A stretch of DNA of 64,000 nucleotides from Clostridia bacterium (GCA_014859095.1 JACUUV010000001.1:1-64000), one strand, 5' to 3'; shown: positions 18,036-29,897, counted from the stretch's first letter. Numbers and translations: made by a program. Notes: generated from the letters alone by a model not told the origin.

Positions 18036-18063
18036 TAAAAAAGCCTCGGCTATGCCGAGGCTT
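18036..18063 (-). terminator. Terminator of the cold-shock gene
   Basis: Minus strand perfect stem AAGCCTCGGC/GCCGAGGCTT with loop ATA, followed by six T, ten bases past the csp stop. Confidence 0.92.
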
Positions 18064-18072
18064 CAGGTTTGA

Positions 18073-18273
18073 CTATCTGATTGGTGTTACGTTCTCAGCT
18101 TGAGGACCCTTAGGACCTTGTGCGATTTCAAAAGTAACTGCTTCGCCTTCTTCTAAAGACTTGAAGCCATCTTTGTTAATTTGTGAGAAGTGTACGAAAA
18201 CGTCTTTTCCGTCATCACCAGTGATAAAACCAAAACCTTTTTCTGAGTTAAACCATTTTACAGTTCCGTTCAT
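18073..18273 (-). CDS. Cold-shock protein
   Basis: 66 residues, a single cold-shock domain. RNP1 appears as KGFGFITG and RNP2 as VFVHFSQI, the nucleic-acid binding faces. It binds single-stranded RNA/DNA and melts RNA structure at low temperature. TTGGAGGC precedes the ATG. The gene is monocistronic, with its own promoter, a leader of about 140 bases and a strong terminator. Confidence 0.95.
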   Translation of the reverse strand: MNGTVKWFNSEKGFGFITGDDGKDVFVHFSQINKDGFKSLEEGEAVTFEIAQGPKGPQAENVTPIR

Positions 18274-18446
18274 ATTGTGCCTCCAAAATTTAATATTTCC
18301 TTAAAAACCTATTAGAAAAAATATTAACAAAATCTTGGAAACTAAACTCAAAAAAGAATTTTGTTTTCCTAACTTTTTAATTAATTTTTTTTTCCTGTGG
18401 ATCTAAGGTACGTCTTAATAATACACTTTTTCCTTTTTTTTTGCAA
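18274..18446 (-). promoter_or_regulatory. Promoter and long AT-rich 5' leader of the cold-shock gene
   Basis: Minus strand -35 TTGCAA (18441-18446), 17-base spacer, -10 TATTAT (18418-18423). The transcript would have a leader of about 138 bases before the ATG, very rich in A and T. Long leaders are a known feature of csp genes, where they act as thermosensitive translation switches; here that is inference. Confidence 0.6.
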
Positions 18447-18449
18447 GTC

Positions 18450-20099
<1,650 letters not shown>

Positions 20100-20183
20100 T
20101 TATTAATCCGTATTATAAACACTCAACTATAAATTATATCATTTTTTTTTAGAAGTACAATGGTTTTCATCAAATGTTAACGG

Positions 20184-21521
20184 TTATTCATGGATGACCC
20201 TTTTGCCTCGCCATCCACCCTTAATTAATCTTCTGAGCATCAAGAGACCTCTGAGGATCTCATCGGCAGCCATCGCAAGCCATATGCCAATAAGTCCGAA
20301 CTCCAGAACGACACCGAAATAGTACGCTCCAGCAGTGCTCACAAGCCACATCGAGAACACACCTGCCACCACTGGAAAATTAACATCTCCCGCGGCTTTA
20401 AAGGCGTTGATGATGACCAAATTGAGCACCCTTCCGAATTCAACCAAGAAATCTATCATGATGATTTGAGCACCCAATTTTATGATCAAGGGATCTTTGG
20501 TGAAAATTGACATCAACGAATGCCGGAAAATCACAAACACCAAAGAAACGGTCATGGTTATTGCAAGTGACTGCTTCACCGATCTCATCGTGATTCTATA
20601 GGCTTCCTCTTCTTTTCCCGCACCTATCAAATGTCCTACAATGATTTGATTGGCCTGGGCTATAGCTAGCGTGGCCAGATAGGTGAACCATACAATGATT
20701 TGCACATATATTTTTGTGGTCACTACAGCAGTTCCCATCAAGTTGATGAATGAAAAGATCACCATCTGTGAAAACTGCCAGGAAATCGGCTCACCTGCCG
20801 ATGGCAAACCGAGCTTGAGGAACTGGATAACTAATTTTTTAGGCACAAGTAAGAGATGTTTGATGGATGGTTTGACGCCATAATATTTCACCAACACCAC
20901 AAGCATGATGACAACTGCGATGGAACGACTGAAAACGGTTGAAATCGCTACACCTTTTACCCCGAGTATAGGAAGACCAAATGGGCCGAACAGGAAAATG
21001 TAATTTCCAATCACATTGATGATGTTCATACCCATTGCCAAATACATCGATAATTTTGTCTGTCCATGACTTTTTAAAATGACGGACGACACTGTGAATA
21101 ATGCAGGTACAAATAGGAACCCCAACATTGTATTGAGATAGGCTATTGTATCCGGATACAGTTCTGAAGGCATATTGATCAAGCCCAAAAATTTTAACTG
21201 GAAGGTGTACAATAGTGTTGCGATCAAACCCGACAATAATATATTGGATCCAAAGGCCAACGTATACACCTGGTTCAAATCCTTTTTGTGGGACGCTCCT
21301 ATAAACTGAGTGACCATTATTCCAGTAGCCGCGGAAGTAATGTTAAAGAGTATGAGCAGTGTGTTCAATATTTGATTGGCATTGCCCACAGCCGCAACAG
21401 CAAGGTCAGAAAATCTGCTGAGCATCACTGTATCCACATTGCCCATGATCATGAACAGCAATACTTCTATGAAAATTGGCCAAGCCAACTTTATCGGGTT
21501 CGTGTTTTCATCTATTCTCAA
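20184..21521 (-). CDS. MATE family efflux transporter
   Basis: 445 residues with about 12 hydrophobic segments in two similar halves, typical of MATE sodium- or proton-coupled multidrug exporters in the inner membrane. The N-terminus IKLAWPIFIEVLLFMIMGNVDTVMLSRF is the common MatE opening. It begins with TTG behind AAAGAGAG; no in-frame ATG is near. It is a single gene between pheT and the ABC-F gene. Its substrate cannot be told. Confidence 0.9.
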   Translation of the reverse strand: MRIDENTNPIKLAWPIFIEVLLFMIMGNVDTVMLSRFSDLAVAAVGNANQILNTLLILFNITSAATGIMVTQFIGASHKKDLNQVYTLAFGSNILLSGLIATLLYTFQLKFLGLINMPSELYPDTIAYLNTMLGFLFVPALFTVSSVILKSHGQTKLSMYLAMGMNIINVIGNYIFLFGPFGLPILGVKGVAISTVFSRSIAVVIMLVVLVKYYGVKPSIKHLLLVPKKLVIQFLKLGLPSAGEPISWQFSQMVIFSFINLMGTAVVTTKIYVQIIVWFTYLATLAIAQANQIIVGHLIGAGKEEEAYRITMRSVKQSLAITMTVSLVFVIFRHSLMSIFTKDPLIIKLGAQIIMIDFLVEFGRVLNLVIINAFKAAGDVNFPVVAGVFSMWLVSTAGAYYFGVVLEFGLIGIWLAMAADEILRGLLMLRRLIKGGWRGKRVIHE

Positions 21522-21623
21522 AATGGTTTCTCTCTTTACGTTTATTCAATCTAAATTACATCATAACGCTTTTGGTGTAAAATGCAACCCCATCCTCAGC
21601 AAATAGTGCGAGAGATTTCAGCC

Positions 21624-21655
21624 AAAAAAAGTGCCTTACCCAATAGGTAAAGCAC
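21624..21655 (-). terminator. Terminator of pheST
   Basis: Minus strand stem GTGCTTTACC/GGTAAGGCAC followed by seven T, shortly after the pheT stop. Confidence 0.9.
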
Positions 21656-21671
21656 CTCGTTTCGAAAAGTC

Positions 21672-24062
21672 TTATCTCAATTGCGCATCCAGCTCAACTT
21701 CAAGCGCTTTTAGAATTTTTGAAAATATTTTATTGACTGCCTCATCTTCCAACGTGCGTTCCTCCGATCTGAATACCAAAGCATATGCTGCCGACTTATA
21801 GCCTTCTGGGATTTGACGTCCCTTATACATATCAAACATGACCACTGACTCTAAAAGCTCTCCGGCTGAAGATTTCACAAGTTGCTCAATTTGAAGGGAT
21901 GTCGTCTCATCTTTAACAAGAACCGCAATATCTCTCTCAATTGCCGGATATCTCGGGATGGATTTGAACAATTTTGATTCCCTTGACAGTTGCATGATCA
22001 AATTGAAATCGAGATCTGCAACATAGGTTCTTGTTCCTAGGCTGTATTCCTCTTGAACCAAAGGATGGATTTCACCCATTGTTCCAAGAATATGGTCTCC
22101 CCAAATGATATTGGCGCATCTTCCAGTATGGTATGAGGGTGCATGAGTCTCTTTTTCAAAATAATAGCCATCAATACCAATACCTGTCAACAGGTTCTCA
22201 ACAATACCCTTCAATGTGAAAAAATCTTCGTGTTCTCCGTATATGCCAATGGTCAACATTTTTTTCTCTATTGGCAGTTGCATGACAGGCAATTCCTTTG
22301 GCAAAAATACACTGCCCATCTCAAACACTTTGACTTTAAGATTCTTACGGTTGTAATTTCTAGACAATACTTCAAGTATGTTTGGAACGAGCGAGGCTCT
22401 CATGACACTGAATTCTTCACCAAGTGGGTTGATGAGTTCAACCTGTTTGCGGAGCAAACTGTCTTCTGGTAAATGAATTCGATCCAGATCCTTTCTGGAA
22501 ACAAAAGAGTATGTCAAAATCTCATCCACTCCAGAGGCCAACAGCTCAGTCTTTGCCTTTTCCTCAATCAATTGGGCATTGGTTCTTGCTCCCCACGTTG
22601 AGGTTTTAGGTAATGTCATTTTGATCTGATCATAACCATATAGCCTTGCGATTTCCTCAACCAAATCAATCTCCTTAAGCAAATCCAATCGATAATAAGG
22701 CGGAATGGCTTTATAACCGTCAGTATCGACGACCCCAATTTCCAGTTTCTTAAAGATCGCAATCATTTCATCGATAGTGAGTTCACAACCAATCATTTGG
22801 TTGATACGCTCCACACGAAACGGGATTTCTAGTCTTGGAGCTTTATTGGGATAAACATCTATAAGACCTGGAACCACTTCACCCGCGTCTAAAAGTTCAA
22901 TCAGATGACACACACGATCAACGACCATTGCTGGAAGCTCAACGCTGACACCTTTTTCATATCGTGATGATGCTTCAGAGCGGAGACCCAAATCTTTTGA
23001 AGTTTTTCTGATGCTTGTTTTGTCAAATGTCGCTACTTCCAGTAGAACCGCTTTTGTTTCAACGCTGATTTCAGTATTGGCGCCACCCATGACACCCGCA
23101 ATGGCAATTGGCTTGTCTTTGTCGGCGATCACAAGCATGTCTTGACTCAAAACCCTGTCTTTGTCATCCAACGTAGTAATTACTTCGCCTTCTACTGCTC
23201 TTCTAATGATGATTTCTCCACCTGATACCGAATGTAGGTCGAATGCGTGAATAGGCTGTCCATATTCAAGCATCACATAATTTGTGATATCGACAATGTT
23301 GTTGATCGGACGCATACCAGATTGCATCAATCGAAGTTGCATCCATTGTGGAGATGACTCTATTTTGATGTTTTTAATGATTTTTGCCGCATATCGGGGA
23401 CAAAGATCCGAATCATCAATTCTAACGGATGCAAAAGATTTAACTTCTGAAGCTGCAGACTCTGTGTAAACTTCAGGAAGATTGACCGGAATATCAAAAC
23501 TTGCCGAGACTTCACGTGCCATACCAAGCATACTCAAACAATCAGGACGGTTAGGAGTAATTTCAAATTCAATTACAGAATTGTCGAGTTTAAGAATCTT
23601 TAGAATATCTTCACCAACTGGATACGGCTGGTCTAAGATCAGTATGCCATCATCGAACTCCTTCGGAATCGAAGACCCTTCAAACCCCAGCTCTTCAAGT
23701 GAACATAGCATTCCATTTGACACTTCACCTCTTAGTTTGCCTTTTTTGATTTTGACTCCCCTGGCGATGGTTGCTCCATTCAATGCTACTGGAATATAAT
23801 CTCCGATATTGATGTTCGTCGCACCTGTCACAATCTGAATTTCTTCAGTACCGACATCTACTGTTACGACAACCAATTTATCGGCATTTGGATGCTGAGT
23901 GATATTTAGTATTTTACCTACCACCACATTTTCGACGCCTTCACAGATCTTATATGAGCCCTCGTTGTTCGAACCCGTAAGGACCAGTTTGTCCATCAAA
24001 GTCTTCTCATCAATTTTTTCTATACCAACATAAGATTTCAACCATTCTATAGGTACTCTCAT
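21672..24062 (-). CDS. pheT: Phenylalanyl-tRNA synthetase beta subunit
   Basis: 796 residues, the normal length. N-terminal tRNA-binding (EMAP-like) domain (about 40-150), B3/B4 editing domain (LRSEASSRYEKGVS near 370), B5, the catalytic-like core, and a C-terminal ferredoxin-fold anticodon-binding domain (YPAIERDIAVLV near 705). With PheS it makes the alpha2-beta2 enzyme. It follows pheS by 21 bases. Regulation is by the T-box in front of pheS. Confidence 0.97.
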   Translation of the reverse strand: MRVPIEWLKSYVGIEKIDEKTLMDKLVLTGSNNEGSYKICEGVENVVVGKILNITQHPNADKLVVVTVDVGTEEIQIVTGATNINIGDYIPVALNGATIARGVKIKKGKLRGEVSNGMLCSLEELGFEGSSIPKEFDDGILILDQPYPVGEDILKILKLDNSVIEFEITPNRPDCLSMLGMAREVSASFDIPVNLPEVYTESAASEVKSFASVRIDDSDLCPRYAAKIIKNIKIESSPQWMQLRLMQSGMRPINNIVDITNYVMLEYGQPIHAFDLHSVSGGEIIIRRAVEGEVITTLDDKDRVLSQDMLVIADKDKPIAIAGVMGGANTEISVETKAVLLEVATFDKTSIRKTSKDLGLRSEASSRYEKGVSVELPAMVVDRVCHLIELLDAGEVVPGLIDVYPNKAPRLEIPFRVERINQMIGCELTIDEMIAIFKKLEIGVVDTDGYKAIPPYYRLDLLKEIDLVEEIARLYGYDQIKMTLPKTSTWGARTNAQLIEEKAKTELLASGVDEILTYSFVSRKDLDRIHLPEDSLLRKQVELINPLGEEFSVMRASLVPNILEVLSRNYNRKNLKVKVFEMGSVFLPKELPVMQLPIEKKMLTIGIYGEHEDFFTLKGIVENLLTGIGIDGYYFEKETHAPSYHTGRCANIIWGDHILGTMGEIHPLVQEEYSLGTRTYVADLDFNLIMQLSRESKLFKSIPRYPAIERDIAVLVKDETTSLQIEQLVKSSAGELLESVVMFDMYKGRQIPEGYKSAAYALVFRSEERTLEDEAVNKIFSKILKALEVELDAQLR

Positions 24063-24083
24063 TTTTGCCTCCTTATTCTTATC

Positions 24084-25103
24084 TTAAAATTGTTTAATCA
24101 ATCGGATATCGTTTTCGAACAAAATTCGAATATCGTCAATCTCATATTTCAGCATCGTAATTCGATCAAGTCCCATTCCAAATGCAAAACCGGTATAGAC
24201 TTCAGGATCGATGCCGCATTCCCTCAGCACATTGGGATGGACCATCCCACAACCTAAAATTTCAATCCAACCGCTTCCCTTACAGAATCTGCAGCCCTCT
24301 CCACCACATTTGAAACAAGAAACATCCACTTCACCGCTGGGTTCGGTAAATGGAAAATAATGTGGTCTGAATTTAGTGCGGGTCTGGCTACCAAACAATC
24401 TCTTGGCAAACATATCCAGAGTGCCTTTAAGGTCTGCCATGGTGATATCCTTATCCACAACGAGTCCTTCAATTTGATGGAACATCGGTGAATGGGTCGC
24501 ATCAATCTCATCATTTCTAAAACATCTTCCAGGCGCTATGATACGAATCGGTGGCTTTTGAGATTTCATGGTTCTGACTTGAATCGGTGATGTTTGTGTT
24601 CTTAGGATGAGATCTTCATTGATGTAGAATGTATCCGACAAACTTCTCGACGGATGGTCGATTGGAGCATTAAGAGCGTCAAAATTGTGGTAAACGGTGT
24701 CTATTTCCGGTCCCTCTGCAATTTTAAACCCCATGCCGAGGAATATTTCCTTTATTTCATCAAGCGCAACATTCAGAGGGTGTTTATGTCCTCTCAGGCT
24801 CTTCTTAGAGGGCATGGTGACATCAATTCCTTCTGTTTGCAGTTGGATTTCCATTTCAATTTTTTTCTTGTCTTCCTTGACGGAGTCCAGAAGATTTTCA
24901 ATGGCTTCACGTACATCGTTGGCCATCTTACCTATGATTGGTCGCTCTTCGTTACTGAGATCTTTCATATTTTTCAATACGGTGGTCACTTCACCTTTTT
25001 TACCTAAGTATTTGACTCTAAGATCTTCCAGTTCTTTAAGACTCTTTGCGGCTTTCACTTCATCAGTTGCCAAAAGCAGTATTTTTTCTAAAATCTCTTT
25101 CAT
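24084..25103 (-). CDS. pheS: Phenylalanyl-tRNA synthetase alpha subunit
   Basis: 339 residues. An N-terminal coiled coil (1-85) precedes a class II catalytic core with motif 2 ([22 protein letters not shown] near 190-211) and motif 3 ([14 protein letters not shown] near 305). Charges tRNA-Phe. The sequence [17 protein letters not shown] (about 260-276) is the cysteine-rich insert seen in many bacterial PheS. Preceded by a good ribosome-binding site and the T-box leader with a TTC specifier. Confidence 0.97.
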   Translation of the reverse strand: MKEILEKILLLATDEVKAAKSLKELEDLRVKYLGKKGEVTTVLKNMKDLSNEERPIIGKMANDVREAIENLLDSVKEDKKKIEMEIQLQTEGIDVTMPSKKSLRGHKHPLNVALDEIKEIFLGMGFKIAEGPEIDTVYHNFDALNAPIDHPSRSLSDTFYINEDLILRTQTSPIQVRTMKSQKPPIRIIAPGRCFRNDEIDATHSPMFHQIEGLVVDKDITMADLKGTLDMFAKRLFGSQTRTKFRPHYFPFTEPSGEVDVSCFKCGGEGCRFCKGSGWIEILGCGMVHPNVLRECGIDPEVYTGFAFGMGLDRITMLKYEIDDIRILFENDIRLIKQF

Positions 25104-25132
25104 TTTCGTCCTCCCATTTCATTATTCAAAAA

Positions 25133-25372
25133 ATAAAAAAATCCATCCCAGTAAAGGGACGGAGTGTATTCCGCGGTACCACCCAAATTGACTGCTACAG
25201 CAATCCTCTCAGCACCTTAACGCGGCATACGGCACTTCCTACTCGAGTTCAAAAGTGCATCTCCAGAGTGAACTTCAGCGATTTCAAAATAGAAAGCTTA
25301 CACCAGCCACTTTCCTCTCTAAAAAATATCCTACGCTTACTCTCTCTTTCACAGATGTTCGTTATTTCCAAT
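25133..25372 (-). ncRNA. T-box riboswitch leader of pheST
   Basis: Minus-strand leader with the T-box core GGGTGGTACCGCGG (25171-25184), Stem I features including GGTGTAAGC, and a terminator (ACTCCGTCCC with GGGATGGAT and T-run). Predicted specifier TTC at 25270-25272, a phenylalanine codon. UGGU matches discriminator A of tRNA-Phe. Confidence 0.92.
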
Positions 25373-25378
25373 ACAGCT

Positions 25379-25407
25379 ATGATACCATAAATCAAATCAT
25401 CAAACAA
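25379..25407 (-). promoter_or_regulatory. Promoter of pheST
   Basis: Minus strand -35 TTGTTT (25402-25407), 17-base spacer, -10 TATCAT (25379-25384), immediately after the stop of the upstream rRNA methyltransferase gene and before the T-box. Confidence 0.65.
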
Positions 25408-25411
25408 GTTT

Positions 25412-26221
25412 TTATCTTGATGAACTTCTGTCATTTATCTTATACATCATAATCCCGGCAGCTACAGCAGCATTCAAGGACTCTGCTTTTCCAAAAATGG
25501 GAATTTTAACACAAATATCAGCAGACTCTATCAATTCATCCGAGACACCATTGGCTTCATTGCCGATGATCAAACAGTTTTTCGCTGCATAATTATCTTC
25601 AGCTTTATAATCCTTTGAGTCTCTTAGTGAAGTCACTACAATATTATAACCCAGAATCTTAAGAGTGTTGATCAAATCAAGTGGCTGTTCAGCTTCAATA
25701 AACTTGACGTTAAAAATGGATCCTACTGTGCTGCGTACAACCTTCTCATTATAGACATCCACACAACCTTTATTTAAAATAACATATGAGAATCCTGCAG
25801 CATCTGCGGTCCTGATGACAGTCCCCATATTACCAGGGTCCTGCAAACGGTCCAACATGATCAAAGAACTGATGTCTTCTTCTTTCAGTGTTTCTATAAA
25901 CTCATCATCAATCATCTTATCAGGGATGGACATGATGCCAATAACCCCTTGAGAGTTCTCAGTATGGGATATTTCTTTAAATAAACCTGTTTCAACTGAA
26001 TAGACCTGAGCAAATTCTTCAAAATCAAAATTTTTGTCATTTTGAGCCAGAATATCGTTTGATACCAAGATTACATGGCATTTTTGACCGGTTTCTATGG
26101 CCAATGTAACCGTTCTAAGTCCTTCAAGAAGAAATTTTTGCTCTTTTTCCCTATACTTTTTTGTTGCAAGGGACTTTGCAAGTTTGATCCATTTATTCTG
26201 AGGAGATGTGATTTCTATCAA
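25412..26221 (-). CDS. TrmH/SpoU family RNA 2'-O-methyltransferase
   Basis: 269 residues. An N-terminal substrate-binding domain (about 1-100, with KYREKEQKFLLEG) precedes a knotted SPOUT domain with the three motifs: LDRLQDPGNMGTVIRTADAAGF, LIIGNEANGVSDEL and IPIFGKAESLNAAVAAGI. It methylates a ribose in rRNA (or tRNA) using S-adenosylmethionine; the target nucleotide is not evident. It starts with TTG behind AGAGGTAAC, where the TAA is also the stop of the trkA gene. It often precedes pheS in Firmicutes. Confidence 0.9.
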   Translation of the reverse strand: MIEITSPQNKWIKLAKSLATKKYREKEQKFLLEGLRTVTLAIETGQKCHVILVSNDILAQNDKNFDFEEFAQVYSVETGLFKEISHTENSQGVIGIMSIPDKMIDDEFIETLKEEDISSLIMLDRLQDPGNMGTVIRTADAAGFSYVILNKGCVDVYNEKVVRSTVGSIFNVKFIEAEQPLDLINTLKILGYNIVVTSLRDSKDYKAEDNYAAKNCLIIGNEANGVSDELIESADICVKIPIFGKAESLNAAVAAGIMMYKINDRSSSR

Positions 26222-26224
26222 AAG

Positions 26225-26875
26225 TTACCTCTTTTCGAGTTTTTGTAAATCTTTGTTATGTCCTACAACCACAAGGACATCATCTTTTAGAAGGACACGA
26301 TCAGGTTCGACATTGATATCGATGTCATCGCCTCTTCTTATTGCGATGACAGAAACTGAATATTCACGTCGCATATTGATTTCCACCAAACTCTTTCCAA
26401 TCCATTGGTCATTCATGCGAATTTCAAGAATACTAAATTCCGGAGCCAAGTCAATAAGTTCGAGAACATTGCTGGATAAAAGTCCTTTGGCTACTTTAAT
26501 GCCCATTTCCTTTTCTGGGAAAACCACTCTGTTGGCACCAATCTTATATAGAACTTTAGCATGTGCAGCATTTTGAGCCTTGGCAACTATGTGTTTGATA
26601 CCCATTTCCTTAACTAAAAGAGTCACGAGGATTGATGATTGTATATCAGAACCGATAGTCACTATAGCGACATCAAAGTTTCTGATTCCAAGTGCCTTAA
26701 TCGCATTCTCATCGGTTGCGTCAGCCTGAACAGCATAGGTCACCTTATCTGAAATGCTTTGTATGATTTCTTCATTATCATCCACCACCATGACTTCACT
26801 GCCCATTTCAGCCAGTTTGATCGCAACACTCTGTCCAAATCGACCACATCCTATTACAACGAATTGCTTGCTCAT
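26225..26875 (-). CDS. Potassium uptake regulatory protein TrkA/KtrA
   Basis: 216 residues: an RCK-N domain with the NAD/ATP Rossmann motif GCGRFGQSVA near residue 9, and an RCK-C domain from about 135. It forms a cytoplasmic ring that gates the membrane subunit encoded directly upstream (26894). RCK-C domains of this kind often bind c-di-AMP; that is family knowledge. It is coupled to the methyltransferase gene that follows. Confidence 0.92.
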   Translation of the reverse strand: MSKQFVVIGCGRFGQSVAIKLAEMGSEVMVVDDNEEIIQSISDKVTYAVQADATDENAIKALGIRNFDVAIVTIGSDIQSSILVTLLVKEMGIKHIVAKAQNAAHAKVLYKIGANRVVFPEKEMGIKVAKGLLSSNVLELIDLAPEFSILEIRMNDQWIGKSLVEINMRREYSVSVIAIRRGDDIDINVEPDRVLLKDDVLVVVGHNKDLQKLEKR

Positions 26876-26893
26876 ATTATTCCTCCAATTATT

Positions 26894-28246
26894 TTAACCT
26901 ACTATTATTTTCCCCTCCGGATATCTGAACAGCTGTTTTTTATTATGACCAGCTCGGCTTAAGGCAAGTACTATAGTGAGTGGACCCAATCTACCGAAAA
27001 ACATGAGAATGGTAATGACGACTTTCCCAGCTGTAGTCAAATATGGCGTGATTCCAAGTGAAAGACCGACTGTTCCAAATGCACTGAAAGTTTCAAACAC
27101 CAAATTTTCGAAACTATGTGATGGTTCTACAATGATCAAAAGCATCATCATAAATGCGATGACAAACGTTGAAACAAATATAACCGCCAGAGCTTTATTT
27201 ATGATGTCTTTGGAAATTCTTCTATTAGAAAACTGAATATCTTCCTTTCCCCTTGCAACCGCAACAATAGTCAAGAACATCATCCCGAAGGTTGTCGTTT
27301 TGATCCCCCCGGCTGTTGAACCAGGTGATCCACCAATGAACATCAACATGATGGTCAATAGTTTTGTAGGCATGGTCAACATATCCGTTGGTACAGTATT
27401 AAATCCAGCAGTTCTTGGTGTGATTGCCTGAAACATTGATGCAACTATTTTTTCACCCATATTAAAGGAGCCGATTGTACTTGCGTTATTAAATTCAAAA
27501 ACGAATACCAATACAAAAGCCAAACTGATCAGAATTCCAGTCATGGTCAAAACCAATTTGGAATGCAAAGTGAGTTTCGAAAACTTCTGAGTTCTAAATA
27601 AATCCACAATAACTGCGAATCCCAATCCACCAACGATGATCAACATCATGATCACAATACTAACAAAAGGATCTTGCCTATATGCCATCAAACTTTTGCC
27701 ATTTCCCATGATATCGAATCCTGCATTACAAAACGCAGAAACAGAGTGAAACACAGAGTAATAAAGTCCAGTTGTAAACCCCATTTCAGGAATGAACCTT
27801 AAACTCAGAAAAAGTGCACCAATTCCTTCAATGATCATCGTTGATATGAATACATACTTGGTTAAGCGGATGACGCCTGAAATCGAAAACTGATTAAGGG
27901 CTTCTTGCATGATGATTCTATTTCTTAAACCGATTTTTTTTCCTAATAGAATTGCGGCTGTCGTTGTCATGGTCATAAACCCAAGGCCACCGACTTGGAT
28001 AAGTATTAAAATGATTGTCTTTCCAAAAATACTCCAATATGTTCCGGTATCCACAACAACAAGTCCGGTAACACAAACTGCAGATGTAGACGTGAACAAA
28101 GCATTTATAAAAGATGTGGATTCTCCAGAAACTGTGCTGATCGGTAGCATAAGGAAAAAAGTCCCTATCATTATTACACTAAAAAAACTTAGTACCAATA
28201 TTTGTGCGGGTTTTAGCCCTTTAGACTTCATAGTTGTTAAATTCAT
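26894..28246 (-). CDS. Potassium uptake membrane protein TrkH/KtrB
   Basis: 450 residues with four M1-P-M2 repeats of the Trk/Ktr/HKT superfamily. Selectivity-filter glycines can be seen in TSTSAVCVTGLVV (near 52), HSVSAFCNAGFDI (near 164), QAITPRTAGFNT (near 278) and SAFGTVGLSLGI (near 393). Moves potassium across the inner membrane, likely with sodium. AGGGGGAAGC precedes the ATG. A likely promoter (TTTGCT, 17 bases, TACAAT) lies about 40 bases upstream. Heads the trkH-trkA-methyltransferase unit. Confidence 0.93.
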   Translation of the reverse strand: MNLTTMKSKGLKPAQILVLSFFSVIMIGTFFLMLPISTVSGESTSFINALFTSTSAVCVTGLVVVDTGTYWSIFGKTIILILIQVGGLGFMTMTTTAAILLGKKIGLRNRIIMQEALNQFSISGVIRLTKYVFISTMIIEGIGALFLSLRFIPEMGFTTGLYYSVFHSVSAFCNAGFDIMGNGKSLMAYRQDPFVSIVIMMLIIVGGLGFAVIVDLFRTQKFSKLTLHSKLVLTMTGILISLAFVLVFVFEFNNASTIGSFNMGEKIVASMFQAITPRTAGFNTVPTDMLTMPTKLLTIMLMFIGGSPGSTAGGIKTTTFGMMFLTIVAVARGKEDIQFSNRRISKDIINKALAVIFVSTFVIAFMMMLLIIVEPSHSFENLVFETFSAFGTVGLSLGITPYLTTAGKVVITILMFFGRLGPLTIVLALSRAGHNKKQLFRYPEGKIIVG

Positions 28247-28311
28247 GCTTCCCCCTATAGCGCAATTATCATAAGCAATATTGTATCAAATTAAACCGTA
28301 AAAGCAAAGTC

Positions 28312-28342
28312 AAAAAAAAAAATCGACGATTTCTCGTCGATT
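28312..28342 (-). terminator. Terminator of pta
   Basis: Minus strand perfect stem AATCGACGA/TCGTCGATT followed by nine T, shortly after the pta stop. Confidence 0.92.
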
Positions 28343-28357
28343 AAATTCCAACTCTAA

Positions 28358-29359
28358 TTATTTGCTTTGCATTTGTGCTTGAAGTGCAGTAAGTGCAACT
28401 GTACCTACGATATCATCTGCATAGCATCCTCTGGACAAATCGTTAACCGGCATTGCAAGACCTTGACATACAGGTCCATAAGCATTTGCATTTGCAAGTC
28501 TTTGAACGAGTTTATACCCAATATTTCCCGAATCAAGATCTGGGAAGATCAGTACATTTGCCAATCCTGCAACTTTTGAGTCTGGCGCTTTGCTTTTGCC
28601 CACTTTTGGTACAATAGCAGCATCGAGTTGAAGTTCAGCATCAATGTTCATATCGGGAGCCAAGTCCTTAGCAATTTTCCCAGCCTCGATTACCTTGTCA
28701 ACATCGGCATGATTCGCTGAACCTTTCGATGAGAAAGATAACATCGCAACTTTTGCTTCCTTATGAACAAGAGACTCAAATGTTTTAGCTGAACTGATTG
28801 CTATATGAGCCAACTCCTCAGATGTTGGATTTGGATTGAGTGCACAATCTCCAAATATGAAAATACCCTCTTCTCCAAGTTCACAATTTGGCACTTCCAT
28901 TAAGAACACTGCAGATACGAGTTTAGTACCGGGGGCTGTCTTTAAGATTTGAAGCGCTGGTCTGAGCACATTTGCAGTTGAATTTGCAGCACCGGCAACC
29001 ATGCCTCCCGCCATACCCATTTTGACAAGCATCACACCAAAATAGAGTTCACTCTCAATCATCATTTTTTTTGCTTCCTCGACTGACATCCCTTTGCTTT
29101 TTCGCATTTCTGCAAGAGCTTCAGCATACTTATCCATCTCTTCAAAAGTTGTAGGATCAATAAAAGTAGCTCTTTCAATCTTCCAATTGCCAGCTTTCGA
29201 AAGAATTTCTTCTTTATTACCCACTAGAATAATATTCGCAATACCTTGTTCCAAAATCTTGTGTGTTGCTTCAATCGTTCTCGGATCGAACGCTTCTGGT
29301 AAAACTATAGTTTGGATATCCTTTTGAGCAATTTCTATCACTTTGTCTAAAAAAGCCAT
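28358..29359 (-). CDS. pta: Phosphate acetyltransferase
   Basis: 333 residues, normal for the short-form Pta. It converts acetyl-CoA and phosphate to acetyl-phosphate, the step before ATP formation by acetate kinase. Motifs include VLPEAFDPRTIEA near residue 17, AGGMVAGAANSTANVLRP near 121 and GPVCQGLAMPVNDLSRGC near the C-terminus. The open frame reaches 29404, but AAAGGAGTG is spaced for the ATG at 29359. No ackA is adjacent. It has its own promoter and terminator. Confidence 0.95.
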   Translation of the reverse strand: MAFLDKVIEIAQKDIQTIVLPEAFDPRTIEATHKILEQGIANIILVGNKEEILSKAGNWKIERATFIDPTTFEEMDKYAEALAEMRKSKGMSVEEAKKMMIESELYFGVMLVKMGMAGGMVAGAANSTANVLRPALQILKTAPGTKLVSAVFLMEVPNCELGEEGIFIFGDCALNPNPTSEELAHIAISSAKTFESLVHKEAKVAMLSFSSKGSANHADVDKVIEAGKIAKDLAPDMNIDAELQLDAAIVPKVGKSKAPDSKVAGLANVLIFPDLDSGNIGYKLVQRLANANAYGPVCQGLAMPVNDLSRGCYADDIVGTVALTALQAQMQSK

Positions 29360-29392
29360 CTCATACACTCCTTTTAATTTATTTACATCATC

Positions 29393-29421
29393 ATTATATG
29401 ACAAACGCCATATGTATACAA
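29393..29421 (-). promoter_or_regulatory. Promoter of pta
   Basis: Minus strand -35 TTGTAT (29416-29421), 17-base spacer, -10 TATAAT (29393-29398), about 35 bases before the pta start. Confidence 0.75.
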
Positions 29422-29477
29422 GATACAGAAAGCGTTTTTGTTAATATTTTATTTATAATTCTCTATTTTGTTATAAT

Positions 29478-29511
29478 AAAAAAACGATGATTTATTTAAA
29501 ACCATCGTTTT
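29478..29511 (-). terminator. Terminator of infC-rpmI-rplT
   Basis: Minus strand stem AAACGATG/CATCGTTT with an AT-rich loop, followed by seven T, just after the rplT stop. Confidence 0.9.
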
Positions 29512-29517
29512 GGGGTG

Positions 29518-29871
29518 TTATATATGAGTTTTTGCAAGTTCCACTAATTTAGCGAAATCTTCCGGATGATGAATTGCCATTTCAGAAAGCACTTTTCTGT
29601 TGATTTCAACATTTGCTTTTTTAAGACCGTTCATAAATTTCGAGTAGCTAAGACCATTAATTCTTGTAGCTGCATTGATTCTAGCAATCCATAATTTTCT
29701 GAAATCTCTTTTTCTGAGTTTTCTACCAATGTATGATGATCTTAATGATCTCATTACCGCTGGATTTGCTGCTCTAAATACCAAACTTTTTTGACCATAG
29801 AAACCTTTAGCCAATTTAAGTATTTTTTTATGTTTTTTCTTGGCGTTTACGGCGCCTTTAACTCTAGCCAT
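29518..29871 (-). CDS. rplT: 50S ribosomal protein L20
   Basis: 117 residues, the conserved length of L20; binds 23S rRNA early in large-subunit assembly. The N-terminal basic helix ([16 protein letters not shown]) and [23 protein letters not shown] are typical. In Firmicutes L20 also binds the infC leader and represses this operon; the leader is present here at 30657-30799. Confidence 0.98.
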   Translation of the reverse strand: MARVKGAVNAKKKHKKILKLAKGFYGQKSLVFRAANPAVMRSLRSSYIGRKLRKRDFRKLWIARINAATRINGLSYSKFMNGLKKANVEINRKVLSEMAIHHPEDFAKLVELAKTHI

Positions 29872-29897
29872 TTCTTAAACCTCCTTCTTTTGTCTTC